A DNA stretch of 64,000 nt from Muscardinus avellanarius (GCA_963383645.1 OY726571.1:84072619-84136618); one strand, 5' to 3'. Positions 46,170 through 57,892 are shown, counted from the stretch's first letter. Notes: generated by a model from the sequence alone, not told the origin. Made by a program: numbers and translations.

Positions 46170-46350
46170 TAGATAAATTGGCTTATGGTCTGCCAAGTTC
46201 TCTAACTAGCTCTATGACCTTGAACAAGGGATTTGCGCATTCCAAACCTCAGATTTCTAATCTGGAAAAATAACATCAGCTACCTTACCAGGATGTTGTG
46301 AAATATAAGCGAGAAAATAGCCTAGAGTACTTAGCCACTGTAAAGAATTA
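46170..46350 (+). repeat. MIR remnant
   Basis: AGCTCTATGACCTTGAACAA, CAAACCTCAGATTTCTAATC and CCAGGATGTTGTGAAATATA follow the sense MIR order. Confidence 0.75.
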
Positions 46351-47089
46351 TAATAATGCAGATGATATTATTTTGATAAAAACAACCATAAGTACTTTGA
46401 AGGATATACATGCTTCAATGTAAGGTTGCATTAACCTTACCTATAAAAACATGGTAGCTTAAATGTGTGATCCAGATGTACAAAATATTGTCAAATGTCC
46501 AAAATAAGTTATAAGTAGCAGGAGGCAGGAGAGCTGGGGAATGGGAGCAGTGGTTAGATGTTGAAGTATCATAGGATTAGGTTCTAGATGCATGTGGTCA
46601 GGTGAGACTCATGAGAGACACCTGCATTTCAGCTTCTACACTGAAGTTAATTACACTTCTACCTCAGCCTGATAGAGCTCGGTGCTACTCAGACCAAAAT
46701 GGTAGTGGACTCCAATTCCTACTAGGACAGGACACAATTTTTGTCACCTGTAGAACCCTATCCCTCCTTCCAAAACTCTGCTCTCTTTCAGTGGAAACTT
46801 GATAATATTTTTCCATCATGGTCCTTGAATAGAGATTTAAAGACGTATGTGGTTGAAGAAGAACTAAGCCCCTACTGCTCTGGGATAAAGGAGAGTAAAA
46901 CAACATAGTAGAAAATCAGAATGTTAGCACTACTGCAGAGGTGCGAGTCATAATCGTTGTCTCTCTCCAGTGGTTTGTGTTGTCCCCTGTGTTTCTGTAT
47001 TAGAGCTGCACTATCTAGAAACACACTTGGATTGGACAGCCTAAGAGCGGGTGACCCTGGAAATATGGAGCCCAAACACCTACTTTAAA

Positions 47090-47292
47090 ATATGGAATCC
47101 CTGCCATAGCCGGGCATGGTGGCGCACGCTTGTAATCTCCGCACTTGGGAGGCAGAGACAGGAGGATCCCACAGGTTTGAAGCCAGCCGTGCTGGCTTAA
47201 GAGACCCTGTTTCCAAATAAAAAGTATAAAATAGGTCTGGGAGTGTAGTATCAAGGTAGAAGGGCTTCCAGGAACCCCAGTACAACCAAAAA

Positions 47293-47323
<31 letters not shown>

Positions 47324-47352
47324 TAGATAGATAGATAGATAGATAGATATAG
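47090..47352 (+). repeat. B1-dID-like SINE, first of a same-site pair
   Basis: Target copy ATATGGAATCCCTGCCAT (47090-47107), then a sense TTAAGAGACC-subfamily element. Its tail has become A14, (TA)n and (TAGA)n at 47302-47350. Confidence 0.95.
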
Positions 47353-47609
47353 ATATGGAATCCCTGCCATAGCCGGGTGTGGTGGTACACGCTTGTAATC
47401 CCAGCATTCGGGAGGCTGAGACCGGAGGATCACGGTTCGTGGACAGCCTCAGCTACTTAGTGGGACCTCTGCAACTCAGTGAGACCCAGTTTCAAAATAA
47501 AGAATAAAAAATTGGGCAAGGGGTGTCGCTCGGAGGTCACATGCCTCCAAGTTCCATCTCAAGACCCGTAAAAAAATAAATAAATAAATAAATATGGAAT
47601 CCCTGCCAT
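47353..47609 (+). repeat. B1-dID-like SINE, second of a same-site pair
   Basis: Begins with the second target copy (47353-47370), then a sense longer-subfamily element with an (AAAT)n tail, and ends with the third copy (47592-47609). Confidence 0.95.
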
Positions 47610-47955
47610 TCCCCCCCACCACTAAATGGTTTTGAATACCCTCTCTGGGTGGTAGAACCCTAAAGTACAATATAGGATCACCTAATAATAACTACTGAGA
47701 TAATGCTAGGCCACAGACTTGAGCTGTACCAACTGAACCCACCCCCAGCCACCACGCCCCAGTGACAGCAGCGTTGATCTCACCAGGACCCCTGTCCCTG
47801 ACCCCGATTCACCCTTGTCCTGGTGGCACTGCATCTGTCCTTGGGTTCTGAATATGAGTTAGCTTGATCATCCTGCAGCTTTCTAGGTGGACATTTACAA
47901 ATTTATCACTCATGGATACGCCCCTGATCTACTTAAATCATGGGGTTTGGGTTTT

Positions 47956-48022
47956 TGTGGTGCTGGAGGTTGAACCCAGGACCCGGCCCATGCTTGGTAA
48001 GGGCTCAACCACTGAGCTACCT
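47956..48022 (-). repeat. Free-standing ID element
   Basis: Reverse complement contains GTAGCTCAGTGGTTGAGCCC and GGGTCCTGGGTTCAACCTCC, a clear tRNA-derived ID unit without a B1 half. Confidence 0.85.
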
Positions 48023-50515
48023 TTGTCCCTCGCCTCCAAGCCACGGCTCGTGACTCATGTCTTTCTCTAGTGATGGGCATGTTCCCTACATGGTAGGGAA
48101 TCCATACTTGCAGAGCAGATTTAGCCCTCGCGGAGCCGCTAGATGACATCTCGGTCATGACATGCACCTATTTTAAGGGCAGTCTTAACTGGGTTATGTT
48201 CATTAACTATATCCTTGAATGAAAAGAAATTGCATCAAAGGAGTAAGAGTATTTGTAAATAGTTAAACTCTTGTGTAATGGAAAATGCCATCTTCTCAGC
48301 AGCCCGCTACCTGAATGTGCAGGAGCAGAAAGGTAGAGTCATCAGTATTTGTGCATTGTTTTTGTTGTTATTCTTAGGTTCTTTTTAAAGCCGTAAACAA
48401 AAGGATATTTGTTTTGTCTTCCTGCCTTAGCCAGAACACAAATTATGAAAAGAAACGTACAGGGAAACATTAATAAATCAGGTAAATACTAAAATTTCAC
48501 AATTCTTCTCCTCTCAGTACAAAGTTATTTTTCTTCCAGATTTAAAGTTTTTCATTAAGCATGGCCTTGAACACTAGACAAAGTGCAGTACTGTTTGAGT
48601 TAGAGTACCTGCAAAAAATCACTTCCTCTATAAATCACTCGAGTGATTAGAGCTACGTAATCATGTACTTCGCAAAGAAACAGCCTTTAATTGTACAGAA
48701 TGTCACTTTGACAGATAGTGAGGAGAAGGGGGAGAGTGAGGGGAAAGGGAAAGGTATTTGATTTTCCAAAGCTGTGTAGTTTTCAATTTTATACAATTGT
48801 AGCTATTTGCTGTAAAGAGACTATTATTTAGGCACTAAACTTGCTGGTAATTTCTTCATAACTTCTCTTCGCATCTACCCAAGTCTTTATCAGTGTATTT
48901 GGAGTCCCGATATGTAAAGACCGTCAGCGAGGATATTGTTCTAGCCTTGAAAGGAGTTATTCAGCACAGCCCAGAACTGGCCAGTTAGGCAGATCTCTGA
49001 AAGGATTTGGATAGGGATATGCTTCTTGTATTTCCTCTGTTTTTCCCCATCGTTGATTTCACGCTCAAGTGTGGTGATTTATTTCCCCGGGGCACTGTGC
49101 CATCCCTAGAGAAGAGGTCAGCGTGGTAGTATTTCACGGCTTTTCTTTCATACACAAAGCCTCACCACCCTCTCTCGACATGACTCACGCATCTCCTGGT
49201 GTTCCCTGATAGCAGAACATTTGATTCGCTGTACAGGTTACCTGCTTGTTATTCTCATCCTGTCCACGTGTGGGTGTGCTGATGCGTGTGAAATCTGGAG
49301 GTCCCAGCCAGTGTTGAAGCGTAATCCTATCTTGGCCAGGAAATGCCTGCCTGGCCAGATACTTCTCAGAGCCATGGGGAGGGACGGAATCTCTTTTATT
49401 TCCTTCCTGTCCTTCATTCCATAACACCTATGGGCCCCACCGGCTGTTTGATAGCCACTAATCCAGCTTGCTTTCCATTGTGAATAGAATCTATAGACAC
49501 CAAATCTTCCATTAAAATGTCTATGGGCCCATCATTACAGAGCGATTGAGCCTATTGGTGAAACAAATTACGATATAGATAATTTATTAAAAATGTACCG
49601 AGCTTAAATCCTTTCTCTCGGTCTAGTAGGGTAGGCCACTTAGTCTCAATTTGCCTTGCTTCCTCCTCTGTAAAGTGGAAGTATTAATAGTACCAACTTC
49701 ATAGGGTTTTCATGAAGGTGTAACAACTGGATGTATTAGGAACACTTAAAGCACAGGAACACACTTACACACTCAAAGCACTCTGCCGGTTATTTCTGTC
49801 ATTATCATTTGGAGCAATAGTAGGTTACATTAGGATTTTTTTTTTTTCCGTTCTCTTCTGAGGGATTAAAAAGAACATGAGTGGAAAGAATGGAAGATGG
49901 GAGAGGCAGACAAAATGGGTTCAAACGAAAGGAGCTAATTTAAAAAAGAAAACCTGGGGATACCTTACTTTTTTTTATTCATACAGAGCTAGGCAGGTGG
50001 GCTTACCCTTTCTGTATCTACAATCATGTTCCAAGCAGGATGCCTGGTCTGCTGACATGAGCCTTTCCATTTAGCTTTCGAGGCTTCTAGATACTTCCGG
50101 AACTGTATGTGTTGTGGTATCTATGTGTGAGTCGCCTTTCTCCTAATCATTTAATTAAAATTTGTCTTTCGATACCTCATCAGTAACAGCTTCCTTTCTG
50201 CCAGCTTGTTTTAAAATCCTTAATCCCATTTTCTTTATAGCACTTGCCCAAATTATCGAATGTTATTTTAGTACGTTGAAACTAATGTTATTAAAGATGC
50301 TGGGTTACGCAGCTATAGCTAGAGTTCAAATTTTGGTGTTTGCTTTCTTTCTAGTTTGTTAAACTAAGGGTTTACAATCATCACTTGCAATTTGGAAGGA
50401 ACATGTGTTGTTTTAGGAGTTCTACCACTAACTCTATCTGCTAACTCACTTCAAACAGCAACTTCTGTGTGGCTTTTTTGGGGGAGCGATAAAAATTGGG
50501 TGATTTTATGCACTT
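48023..50515. other. Long mostly unique intron tract
   Basis: No exon recognised. A MIR-like block lies at 49625-49790 (TTGCTTCCTCCTCTGTAAAG). The repeat-free stretch at about 48490-48720 has several TAAT-type motifs and little low-complexity DNA. Confidence 0.5.
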
Positions 50516-50575
50516 TCTAGATACTTATAAAAATATCTAGATACTTATAAAATATCTAGATACTTATAAAAATAG
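50516..50575 (+). repeat. Short tandem repeat, about 20-bp unit x3
   Basis: Unit TCTAGATACTTATAAAAATA occurs at 50516, 50536 and 50555 with one-base length changes. A partial further unit lies beyond the adjacent SINE at about 50790-50807. Confidence 0.9.
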
Positions 50576-50590
50576 ATACCTGATACTTAT

Positions 50591-50781
50591 TTTTAATTTT
50601 TGTGGTGGTACTGGGGTTCCTGGAAGCCCTTCTACCTCCGGGCTACACTCCCAGACCTATTTTATATTTTTATTGGAAACAGGCTCTCTTAAGCCAGCCT
50701 GGCTGGCTTCGAACCTGCGTGATCCTCCTGTCTCCGCCTCCCAAGTGCGGGGATTACAAGCGTGCGCCACCACGCCCGGCT
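50591..50781 (-). repeat. B1-dID-like SINE, near consensus
   Basis: Antisense, TTAAGCCAGCCTGGCTGG core. Perfect 16-bp duplication GATACCTGATACTTAT at 50575-50590 and 50782-50797. It looks young. Confidence 0.95.
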
Positions 50782-50807
50782 GATACCTGATACTTATAAA
50801 AATAGAT

Positions 50808-51698
50808 AACTTGGCAAAATAGGGCCTACTAAAAATAGGTAAAGGACATAAAAGATTAGCAGAAGCAATTCCAAGAAGGAATAATATATAAGGTCACCAA
50901 TAAAAAACTCTTCAGTTAATACAAGTAAAAAAATAAAGGGGAAAACTCTCATTATACATTTTTAGCCTTCTAATTTGGGGAAAAGTTTTTTTTTAAATGA
51001 ATCTTTTATGTCATATCTTTTCTCTTTTCTATTTTTTGATATGTAAATCTTATTTTTTTTTGACTGATCATAACCTTTTGAAACCAAGTGTGTCTGAAAG
51101 AGAGAGTTCTGGATCCTAGTAGACTGATGTGTGGGGCGCCTGGAATCTCTGGTCTTGCATCTCAATGTTTACCTTGCACTTGTGGTCCCTCTCTGGATGG
51201 TGGGGTGCTTGGCTATGCCCCTTCTTCATGTGTGTGGGGCATAGGTGCGGCCCCTGAGCGCCTGCTCAGAGGACTCTCTCCCCGGTCAACAGGGAAGGGG
51301 CAGGTGCATGTAAATAGTGTCTTTACTGCTGGACACAAGCAGTTCTTCACGATCCAGACCATCTTTCTGGATCATGAGGCTCCTTTCTATCCGGAGGCAA
51401 ATCGAAGGCAGTAAAAGTTGGTTCTTTGGTGACAGCAGTTTTATGGAGAAATAATTTTCATCTTTAAAGATGAAATGAGATGGGAGTTTTCATTTTAAAT
51501 ACTGTTGTGTCCCCACCCCCTTTACATCAGTCAATCAGTTAAGTCCTTCCATTGGTGATCATTGACTGTTCCTGGTCTACATTCTGGAGGGGACTCGGAG
51601 CGGCTTACTTCGCTTTGGGTGCAGTCACTAGCTGCTCTCTTCATTTTAGGTGCTTGTTAAGTATTGTAGTGCAAAATTCTAAAATCCAGGAGCCTGGA

Positions 51699-51700
<2 letters not shown>
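50808..51700. other. Unique intron tract
   Basis: No exon recognised. The 108-codon ORF at 51088-51414 has no recognisable domain. Confidence 0.45.

Positions 51701-51701
<1 letters not shown>

Positions 51702-51741
<40 letters not shown>
51702..51741. repeat. (GT)n microsatellite
   Basis: 20 GT units, directly before a MIR-like block. Confidence 0.98.
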
Positions 51742-51743
<2 letters not shown>

Positions 51744-51860
51744 GGTCTGCTACTTCCTCAGTGTGTGACTGAACACTAAACACTTAACTGTTTTGCATCT
51801 CAATTTCCTGATCTGTGAAAGGAGAGCGTTGGATTAATAAATCCTTGTGGTCTTTTGAAT
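51742..51860 (+). repeat. MIR remnant
   Basis: TTTTGCATCTCAATTTCCTG and ATCTGTGAAAGGAGAGCGTT match the sense MIR core. Confidence 0.7.
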
Positions 51861-52095
51861 TCTAAGTCTGACAGAGATTTTATCCAGTGATTTGTTACAA
51901 ACATGAGCCAGGTGTAAATACTCAGAATAAATTCTGCCTCTGAAAGCTTCCCACCCTGGTGGTTAAATCATTGGAAGTTTTCATTCTGATTCAAAGCAGC
52001 CTCCTCCACTGTCAATGAGGTGCTGGTAGTTCTTAGAGGAGCTACACATTACCTTGATACCTTGATAGTGTGGTTGTGACCAGCTGGAAAAATTC

Positions 52096-52292
52096 TCCTC
52101 CTCCTCCTCCTCCTCCTCCTCCTCCTCCTCCTCCTCCTCTTCCTCCTCCTCCTCTACCTCCTCCTTTTCCTCCTTCTCCTCTTCCTCCTCTTCTTCCTCC
52201 TCCTCTTCCTCTTCCTCTTCCTCTTCTTCCTCCTCTTCCTCCTCTTCCTCCTCCTCCTTCTCTTCTTCCTCCTCCTTCTTTTTCTCCATCCT
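52096..52292. repeat. (TCC)n/(TTCCTC)n polypyrimidine tract
   Basis: About 197 bp of almost pure C/T on this strand. It occupies the tail position of the adjacent antisense SINE. Poly-Pro and poly-Glu ORFs across it are artefacts. Confidence 0.97.
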
Positions 52293-52294
52293 CA

Positions 52295-52496
52295 TTTTTG
52301 GTACTGGGGAGGGAACCCAGGGACGCTCTTCCTCTGAGCTACACCCCCAGCCCTATTTTATTTTTTATTTTGAAACAGGGTGTCATTAAGTTGCAGAGGG
52401 CTGCACTACTAAGTTGTGAGGCTGGCTTCGAACCTGGAATCCTCCTGTCTCAGCCCCCCAAGCACTGGGATGAGAGGTATGCCCCACCATGCCTAA
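52295..52496 (-). repeat. B1-dID-like SINE
   Basis: Antisense, longer subfamily, with (GAGGA)n-type expansion of its tail. Confidence 0.88.
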
Positions 52497-52639
52497 GATC
52501 CTTCTTTTAGAGAATATACAGAGTGAAGAAAGAGTAAGGAAGTCTGTGCAACCGAGTGCTTTCTGTCCTGCAGACTCTATGTTCTGTTCTCTGACCCTTG
52601 AGAATGCTCTCAATAAAGAGATTCATTTTATTTATGTAT

Positions 52640-53560
52640 TATTTATTACCTATTTGAATTTATTGGTGCATTGTAATCATACATCTTGATGAGGTACAGG
52701 ACGGTAGAGGCGCAAACACACGCACACATCCTCATTTAGCCCTTCCCTAGTTCCCACCCCATCCCCTCCCCCTCCCTCTTTCTCATGTTCAGCTTAGTGA
52801 CTGATTTTGATAAGTTTGTTAGTGGCTGACTTTGATAAATCTGTGTATGTCCATCATGCCCACTGAGGTGTTTCCCTCTTCCTTCTTCGCTCATATAAGT
52901 TTTCTCCTTTGTCAGGAGTCCTTCTTCTGTCCCATTTTCTCCCTAGCTTCTGCATATTAGGGACAACATCCAGCCTTTCACTTTTTGTGTCTGATTAATC
53001 TCGCTTAGTATAATGTCCTCCAGTTTCATCCATGTCCCTGCGAATGACATAATTTGTTCTTCTTTATGGCTGAGTAAAGTTCCACTGTGTACACATCCCA
53101 TAGTTTTGTAAGCCATTCATCAGTTGATGGACATCTTGGCTGGTTCCATTGTTTGGCAATGTTGAATTGTGCAGCTGTAACCACAGATACGCAACTGGTA
53201 GTTTACGTTTTATTCTTTTGGGTAGGTACCCAGAAGTGGTATTGCTGGTTCACATGGTAGGTTCATTCTCATTCTTTTTTTTTTTTTTTTTTTTGTGGTA
53301 CTGGGGGTGGAACCCAGGGGCTTTTCTACCTCTGGGCTATACTCCCAGACCTATTTTATACTTTATTTGGAAACAGGGTCTCACTAAGTTACTGAGAGGC
53401 TCACTCAATAGTAGAGGCTGGCTTACAATCTGTGAGATCCTCCTGTCTCAGCCTCCCAAGCGTGAGGATTACAAGCATGCGCCACCATGCCCAGCCTTCA
53501 TTCCCATTCTTATGAGGATCTTCTGTACTGTTTTCAAAAGTGATATTCATTTTATATTAT
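52640..53560 (-). repeat. L1 3' end, split by a SINE
   Basis: Antisense L1: TTCTCCCTAGCTTCTGCATA, TTTTGTGTCTGATTAATCTC, CCTCCAGTTTCATCCATGTC, CTTTATGGCTGAGTAAAGTT, TTCATCAGTTGATGGACATC. It resumes after the SINE (ATGAGGATCTTCTGTACTGT). Dead copy. Confidence 0.88.
53262..53511 (-). repeat. B1-dID-like SINE inserted in L1
   Basis: Antisense element 53277-53496 between TTCATTCTCATTCTT (53262-53276) and TTCATTCCCATTCTT (53497-53511), one mismatch. Confidence 0.95.
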
Positions 53561-53610
53561 AGTCCAACACTACTTATCCTGTTTAAAAAAAACACCTGCT
53601 AACAGAAATA

Positions 53611-53836
53611 AATTTATTTATTTATTTTTATATACTGTGGCACTGGGGATTGAGCCCAGAGGCATTCTGCCTCTGAGCTACATCCCCAACCCTATTTTAT
53701 TTTTATTTTGAAACAAGGAGGGTTTCACTAGGTTGATGAGAGTCTCACTACTTGCTGAGGCTGTCCTCGAACCTGTGATCCTCTTGACTCAGCCTCTCAA
53801 GTACTGGGCTTACAAGTGTGTGCCACCACTCCCGGT
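53611..53836 (-). repeat. B1-dID-like SINE
   Basis: Antisense, longer subfamily, with an (ATTT)n tail. Confidence 0.9.
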
Positions 53837-56365
53837 TCAACATTGCTTTTTCGATGTCTGCCTGGGCTATAGGTGAATAAATGTCCAAGAGAGAAAAGAA
53901 CACTGGTCTCTGTTAGCCAAACAAAGGACACGTGGGGTGGGTGCAAAGGCTAGCTAGTGCTTTTTCCAGCCATCTCTGGTTATCAGGAGAAGAGGGAAGT
54001 TGCCTGTCTTTCCTTCAGCTTTTCCTAGCTGTAAAATGTCAAGTAGTTTTTATACAATAGTCAAAATTAGACTTTGTTAATATCTAGAATTATGCATCAT
54101 TTGATGTGACTCTTCCTGGGGCATTTCTGAGTACCCCAGGAAAAATGATGGTTCTCCACTCAAAACCTAGGGTTAGGGTCAGGCACTCTGAAAGATGGCC
54201 ATTTTGGGCCCCGGGCAGGGCCCATTCCTCGGACATATACCCACCTCCAGGGCAAGTCCAGCTTCTCAGCACCTCCTCGAAGTGTGCACGGGCCCCAAAC
54301 CAGGAACTGAGAACTCTCAGGTGCTATATCCCTTCTCCCTCCTCTGAGCTCCGAGTGTTCTAAAATTACATGACTTCTCTGAGTTTGGGTCGCCTGATTA
54401 AAACTGGAAGTTAGTTCTGTTTAATCCATAAAATACCCTGAAAAGGAAAATGACTAAATCGAGTTGGTTTGAAAATGAAGCCATTAAGGTCTTTTATGAT
54501 TTTGTTGGGGTCTGACATGTTTTGAAGCTCCCAGGTGGAGGAGGTGGAGGAAGGAGGTTATTTGCCAGTTCAAAATAATGAAAAACTTGGATTCTAGTCC
54601 CGGTTTCATCAGGAACTAGCAGTGTGATGTTAGGTAGGTTGGCAAACCTCCCGTGCAGTGCCTCAGTTATCTGAGATTCCAGATGACTGTGTTACTTTCC
54701 TAGCCCAGTTCTTATGAGAGCAAGACCCCCTCCCTCAAAAAGCAAAACCAAAACAACAACTCTGTGTCTTGAAAATGTTAAAGCCACGGCAACTGCTTAA
54801 AACAGTATAGCATTTAATATGAAATAGATACCCTTACTAACCACGTGCAAAATTAAATTTAAAAGGGTCACAGTTGGGACATTATCTCTTCAACTAAAAC
54901 GTCTTCTGTAACAAAGCTTGACCCCGGGCTGGGATTTCTAGCAGATGAATGGCGCTCACAGTGAACCCTCAAGTTGGAAATGGAGTCTGCTGGTTCCTTG
55001 GCCTCAGAGGAGTCAGGTGTCAGGACTTAATGTTACTCGCAGGCCCTGAGCTGGTATGGCATTTCAGCCATTAGCCTGATTGGAGCGAGCCTTCTCTAGC
55101 AGCCTGCGCTTGAGAGAGGAGGGGAAACAGCCAGCCCCGCAAGCTTGGCGGACGTCTGCCTGCTCAGATACTGCGTCTCCCTTGGGCCCCCGAGGGAGGC
55201 CAGCTGGGCTCCCTGGGCCGGAGACCAGGAGCCCTCGCTCGGCTCCTTTCCCATTAATTGTGCAGCCCGGGGCCCTATCACTGGGAAGGCCTGGCAAGGA
55301 AGCCAGGAGGAAGCCGGTACCACTGCTGGTTCAGAATGTTCCAGCACAGTTGGAAAGTTTGAGAAGCCGCCTCGGTGAGAAGAACAAGACCTTATTGACG
55401 GGGTTCAGTGCCGGTCAGGTCTGTTTCACATCAGCTTTCTAAATAATCACGGCTCTTTCCACCCCAGGGATCCTCAGCGCAGTCACCTCCACCTCCTCCT
55501 CCACCTTTTTTTTTGTTGTTGTTTTTCCAACATTCTGTGCAACTGTGGTAGAACACAAAGCATTCATTCCACTTGTTATTCCAAGAGAATCATAAAACAA
55601 AGTGCAAAGTGTAGGGTTGTCTGCTTCAAAACAAGACGATGACACCAAGACCTTGTATTTCCTAGGGCTCTCCAATCTTTTGCCGGCATCGCTCTGCTTA
55701 CTGTACGTGTTTTCCTCTTGGAGCGTTTTCTCAATGATTGATCGAGGGCACTGCTGATTATTCGAACGTCTCTGAGGGTTGCGCAGGCCTGCTGGGCTTG
55801 TCCTGGCCTGCATGGGTCAGCCTCACCATCTGAGTCAGTTACCATACTGGGTTTGTGAAAGCCACGCGCATTGTAAGATCGGGATGGAAAGACCAAACCA
55901 TTCTTCTTCTTCTCCATGTGAGTCCATAAACCGGGATATTTATGTCAAGAAGTCAGAAGAAAACCTGCTGGAAGTTTTAATGAACCACAAAATGTGTCCC
56001 TCGTACGCCTCGCCCTGTCATTCGGCCTGAATTTATGCAGTACTTGTGCTTTAATGTTGTAAACACTTGCCTGGCAGCCCCGTCATTTCTGGGACCCGTA
56101 GGGTGTCTCCAGTTCCAGCGTTAGGTCAGGTCATGATAATCATAAGGTTTGCTTCAGTTTTCTTTTCCCTGGCTATCTGGTAGGGACTTTTGAAGCTCAA
56201 AAGGATATTTTAAGATTTTTTTTTCCCAAACTGAAGAAATCCAAGAAAGTCCAGACATCCCCAACTACTTTGGAGGACGCAAACTCGCAGTAGTTGAAGC
56301 CTGCCGGTTTTCTGTTTCAGTCTGGATGGGAAAAAACAGACTTTACTAGGGCAAAAAGCAGACAA
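53837..56365. other. Mostly unique intron tract with a GC-richer block
   Basis: MIR-like block at 54585-54700 (GCCTCAGTTATCTGAGATTC). 54900-56040 is repeat-free, GC-richer and CpG-bearing. Several ORFs on both strands (55064-55917) reflect low stop-codon density and have no recognised domain. Confidence 0.5.
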
Positions 56366-56548
56366 GTACCTGGTTATGGTGATAAGTGCCTGTAATCCGA
56401 ATACTCAGGAGGCTGAGACAGGAGGATCGAAGGTTCGAAACCAGCCTTAGAAACTTAGTGAGACTGTGTTTCAAAAAAAAAATAATAATAATAATAAAAT
56501 AGGGCCAGGGATGTAGCTCAGAGGTAAAACACTTTGGTTTCAATCCCC

Positions 56549-56552
<4 letters not shown>
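56366..56552 (+). repeat. B1-dID-like SINE
   Basis: Sense: GTTATGGTGATAAGTGCCTG head, (AAT)n linker at 56478-56498, ID half GGGCCAGGGATGTAGCTCAG. Confidence 0.88.

Positions 56553-56596
<44 letters not shown>
56553..56596. repeat. (CA)n at a SINE tail
   Basis: 22 CA units directly following the ID half of the SINE. Confidence 0.97.
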
Positions 56597-56598
<2 letters not shown>

Positions 56599-56786
56599 GA
56601 AGAGCAGCTTCTAAGTTAGTAATGCCAGCATTACACAGTGTATCCTCTTCATTTTCTGAGAGGCTGGTGGCTCTTAAAAAGTCCATTGAGAATGGTGATT
56701 TCTCTTCTTTTTGTCCTCTTAATAGTTTAATTAGACATTGCTCACACTTTTCCTCCCCCTTCTAAAAGTGGCACAGGAAATACTTT

Positions 56787-56984
56787 TTCTTCTTTTTTCT
56801 TTTGGTGGTACTGGGGTTCCTGGAAACCCTTCTACCTCCTGGCTACACTCCCAGATACCTATTTTTTTATATTTTTATTTGGAAACAGGGTCTCAAGCCA
56901 GGGAGGCTGGCTTCGAACCTGCACGATCCTCCTGTCTCCGCCTCCCAAGCAGGGGGATTACAAGCGTGCGCCACCATGCCCGGT
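56787..56984 (-). repeat. B1-dID-like SINE
   Basis: Antisense; core shortened to GTCTCAAGCCAGGGAGGCTGG, one variant base-block of the TTAAGCCAG subfamily. Confidence 0.9.
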
Positions 56985-57805
56985 GTTACTGTAGTTTAAA
57001 CAGAGACTCTATCTAGAAATTTTTTCAAGAGTTAATAAAAGCCAGTCAAGAATCTTGGTTTTCAGTTAGATGCTTTCATCTTAAGGTAGAAATTCACTGT
57101 CTGACTTAAGAGTAATCCAAATGAAGTGCTAATTAGTTTGAACAAAAACTAATATCATCCCCCCTTTTAAAAGCTCATGATGTGTATGTGCATACATGTG
57201 TTGTGATAAGACAAATCGGATCCTACCCACTATACCAGAACCTGTCCCCGAATCCCTTCAGTTCCCGCCTTATCCCTTCGCCAGTGACTCAGCTCTTGTA
57301 CTGAGCTGACTCCGACACTTTCCTGTTTCGCGTTCCTGTAGCACCGAAGTGTTTTGCACCGTACTTTTATTTTAGTATTTCATAAAACTTGTCATTGGCA
57401 AAACCTAAGCCGCAATCCACAGGATTCTGAAGATTCGTGCTCTCTCTCTGGCCTCTTCTTGCTTCCCTGGGTTTCAGTTTCTTCCCACATTCTTGGAGCT
57501 CAGGTGGATTACTGTCCAGAAAAATGCTCTGTGAATAGAAGAAGGCTACGTGCTGCCCGTTGTCCTGATGGGTCTTATTTTCATTTGGGTTGCCATGATC
57601 CAGAAGCCTTTTAGTGCTTTCCCCAGAGCTCTTAGCATAGGCCACCTTTCTGGCTTTTTTGGTGTGTTATAATTATACACCTCCCCCCAGGCTACCTTTC
57701 ATTTTTTTCATATACTTTTATAGGTGCTTTGTAACTAGCCATCATGCTGAAGTGTAGCGTGAAAAGACCCTCTAGACGCAAAGGATGCTTGGTGCGTTTC
57801 CTTCC
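56985..57805. other. Unique intron tract upstream of exon 2
   Basis: No exon or clear repeat. TTGGTGTGTTATAATTATAC at about 57659 resembles an L1 3' end, so the L1 fragment below may start here. Confidence 0.4.
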
Positions 57806-57892
57806 AGATCTCACCCCCTCCCTCTCCCTTCTCCCCACGTGTCACTGAGATTGGCATTGATGCTAATTTCATATATGTTGTACGTATGCCAG
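57806..57892 (-). repeat. L1 3' UTR fragment next to exon 2
   Basis: CTCCCTCTCCCTTCTCCCCA, GAGATTGGCATTGATGCTAA and TTTCATATATGTTGTACGTA match the antisense L1 3' UTR at 10450-10540 and the reverse complement of 43430-43480. It ends about 45 nt before the exon. Confidence 0.7.

Noticed and set aside
47015..47433. Hydrophobic ORFs rich in Tyr/Ile (possible membrane proteins)
   Set aside because: Translation of SINE plus (TA)n/(TAGA)n tails.
51981..52510. Long ORFs encoding poly-proline (+) and poly-glutamate (-) proteins
   Set aside because: They are translations of the (TCC)n tract and the adjacent SINE, with no independent coding signal.
54166..54182. AGGGTTAGGG as interstitial telomere repeat
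   Set aside because: Fewer than two full TTAGGG units; expected by chance.
55064..55917. Cluster of overlapping ORFs on both strands
   Set aside because: GC-rich sequence lowers stop frequency; overlapping frames on both strands are all equally open. Possible regulatory DNA rather than protein.
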